A stretch of 64,000 bases of DNA. Source: Cepaea nemoralis (taxonomy: Eukaryota; Mollusca; Gastropoda; Stylommatophora; Helicidae). Position 1 is the stretch's first letter. Each line of letters opens with the position of its first letter. Location: positions 186,001 through 250,000 of the forward strand of contig JACEFZ010028144.1 in assembly GCA_014155875.1 (NCBI GenBank). Direction: 5' to 3'. Shown piece by piece: positions 62,781 to 64,000 of the stretch. The notes under the pieces were generated by a model. It worked only from the letters and a program-made list of their open reading frames with translations, made no database searches and was not told where the DNA came from. A program made the position numbers and the translations under genes.

Positions 62781-64000
62781 TCAGACATTGGTGCTTACTG
62801 GGTCGGTCGGACAACGGGACAAAAGATCGGCAATCGTGTTGGTTCTGCCCGCGATGTGTCGAACTTCAAAGCTGTAATCTTGAAGCTTAAGAGACCAGCG
62901 AGCTATCATTTGGTTGGAAGGTACACCTGAATTGATAAATCTCAATGGACTACTGTCAGACTCCACAATAAAATGACGTCCCAGGAGGAATCTGGAAAAT
63001 TTAGTTATACCCTCAACTAGAGCAAGGGCTTCCAACTGCGGTGTCGACCAAAAGCGTTCTCTAGGTTTTAATTTTCTCGAGAAGTAATATACAGGATGTA
63101 GGATGTTATTGTGCTCTTGTAGCAAGACTGCTCCAATCGCCACGGAGCTCGCATCTGTGCGTAATCTGAAAGGTAATTGAAGATTGGGCAATTTCAGAAT
63201 GGGATTGTGCAAGCTATTATCAGAAAAATAAGATAATACTTTCTGGAATGCAAATTTTAGGCATTCATTGCTTACAATTTTCTCGGGTTGATCTTTTGTT
63301 AGTAAGTTAGTAAATACTTCGGTCAGTTCAGCAAAATCTGGTATGAACTGCCTATAATAATTTATAAGTCCCAACAAACTTCTGACTTGCTTTTTCGTAG
63401 TCGGAAGTGAGAGTTTTAGTATCTTGGACACAATGTTATCGTCTGTCGTGACAAAGCCATTAGATATTTTGTACCCCAAGAAGGATATTTCCTGATAGGC
63501 TATGTCTACTTTTGCAGGCTTTACCGTCAGTCCGTGCTGTCTAATGCGTTTAAATGTCTGTTCTAATGTCTTTATGTGGTCTGTCATTGTCTTTGTGTGA
63601 ACACAAATGTCGTCTATGTAACAGATAATATTCGGTAATTCTACTAGTAGAAGTCGTGTCATACGTACGAATGTTGCTGGGGCATTGACAAGCCCAAATG
63701 GAAGTTTGCACCATTCGTACAGTCCCCAAGGTGTGGCAAAAGCTGTCATATGTCTGCTCTGTTCGTCTACTGCTATTTGCCAGTAACCTTTCGTCATGTC
63801 TACCTTCGTAAAGAACCTAGCGTCTGTCAGTTCTGTCAATAGATCTTCAGAGTTTGCCATTGGCTCTAAATCTAAAAGAGTTATCTTATTTAATTTCCTA
63901 TAGTCGACACAGAGTCTTATTGTGTTGTCCTTTTTGCGTACTATGACCATTGGAGATGAGAAATTTGATTGGGATCGTCTAATGATGTTGTTTTTCTCTA
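62781..64000 (-). mobile_element. Ty3/gypsy pol: reverse transcriptase and RNase H (partial)
   Basis: Minus-strand reading enters from the window edge; the piece from 63,950 is 389 codons to a stop at 62,781. RT motifs in order: LCVDYRKLNKIT, FFTKVDMTKGYWQI, TAFATPWGLYEWCKLPFGLV, NAPATFVRM, ICYIDDICVHT (catalytic YIDD), KISFLG-type ISFLGYKIS, RSLLGLINYYRQFIPDFAEL. RNase H motifs: FRLRTDASSVAIGAVLLQ, YFSRKLKPRERFWS, LEALALVEGITKFSRFLLGR, FIVESDSSPL, IAGRTNTIADLLSR. All catalytic residues expected for RT and RNase H seem present, and there are no internal stops. It ends soon after RNase H (CPTDPVSTNV) with no integrase following. Either truncation or a clade with integrase upstream of RT. Confidence 0.93.

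Overview
The window is eukaryotic nuclear DNA from an invertebrate animal. It is AT-rich, loaded with non-LTR retrotransposons, tRNA-derived SINEs and long microsatellites, and its few host exons carry GT/AG splice signals. The repeat mix (BovB/RTE-like LINEs, RNase H-encoding LINEs, hAT and mariner MITEs, a Ty3/gypsy element) suits a lophotrochozoan such as a mollusc. The species cannot be named from the sequence. No bacterial operon, intact tRNA or rRNA gene, or CRISPR array was seen.

Host genes. The only convincing host coding sequence is three minus-strand exons of rhodopsin-class GPCR type. Exon 56,716-56,444 encodes extracellular loop 2 and TM5. Two paralogous terminal exons follow downstream, 32,476-31,734 (2a) and 20,208-19,499 (2b). 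Each encodes the rest of intracellular loop 3, TM6, TM7 and a short tail, and ends in a stop. The TM5 exon ends in codon phase 1 at a GTAAGT donor, and both terminal exons begin in phase 1 after a good acceptor, so either would join in frame. No second TM5 exon was found between them. The locus is either one receptor with alternative TM6-TM7 ends or a decayed tandem pair. TM1-TM4 must lie beyond 64,000.

Mobile DNA, region by region. 1-9.8 kb: a LINE fragment with a GAA tail, a hAT MITE inside a SINE, a mariner MITE split by a 2.2-kb solo LTR, and an RNase H-family LINE. 10-19 kb: SINEs, including a SINE inside a SINE, another mariner copy carrying a small MITE, and microsatellites. 20.3-24.8 kb: a mariner MITE, then a 3.9-kb hAT element interrupted by a LINE. 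25-31.3 kb: RTE remains and a second RNase H LINE split by a 2.1-kb solo LTR. 32.5-44.5 kb: SINEs, LINE fragments, two minisatellites that appear to have grown inside LINE coding sequence, and a 310-bp inverted duplication. 44.6-56 kb: a hAT element, an internally deleted LINE, and a four-layer nest (RTE LINE containing an antisense RNase H LINE and a sense zinc-finger LINE, the latter containing a 1.9-kb solo LTR). 57-64 kb: a 64-bp minisatellite with two insertions, the second of which is itself interrupted by a Ty3/gypsy element running off the window end.

Most insertions could be bounded by target-site duplications read directly from the sequence. These give a relative order of events, and they show that the two candidate GPCR introns (about 24 kb and 12 kb) consist largely of nested transposons.
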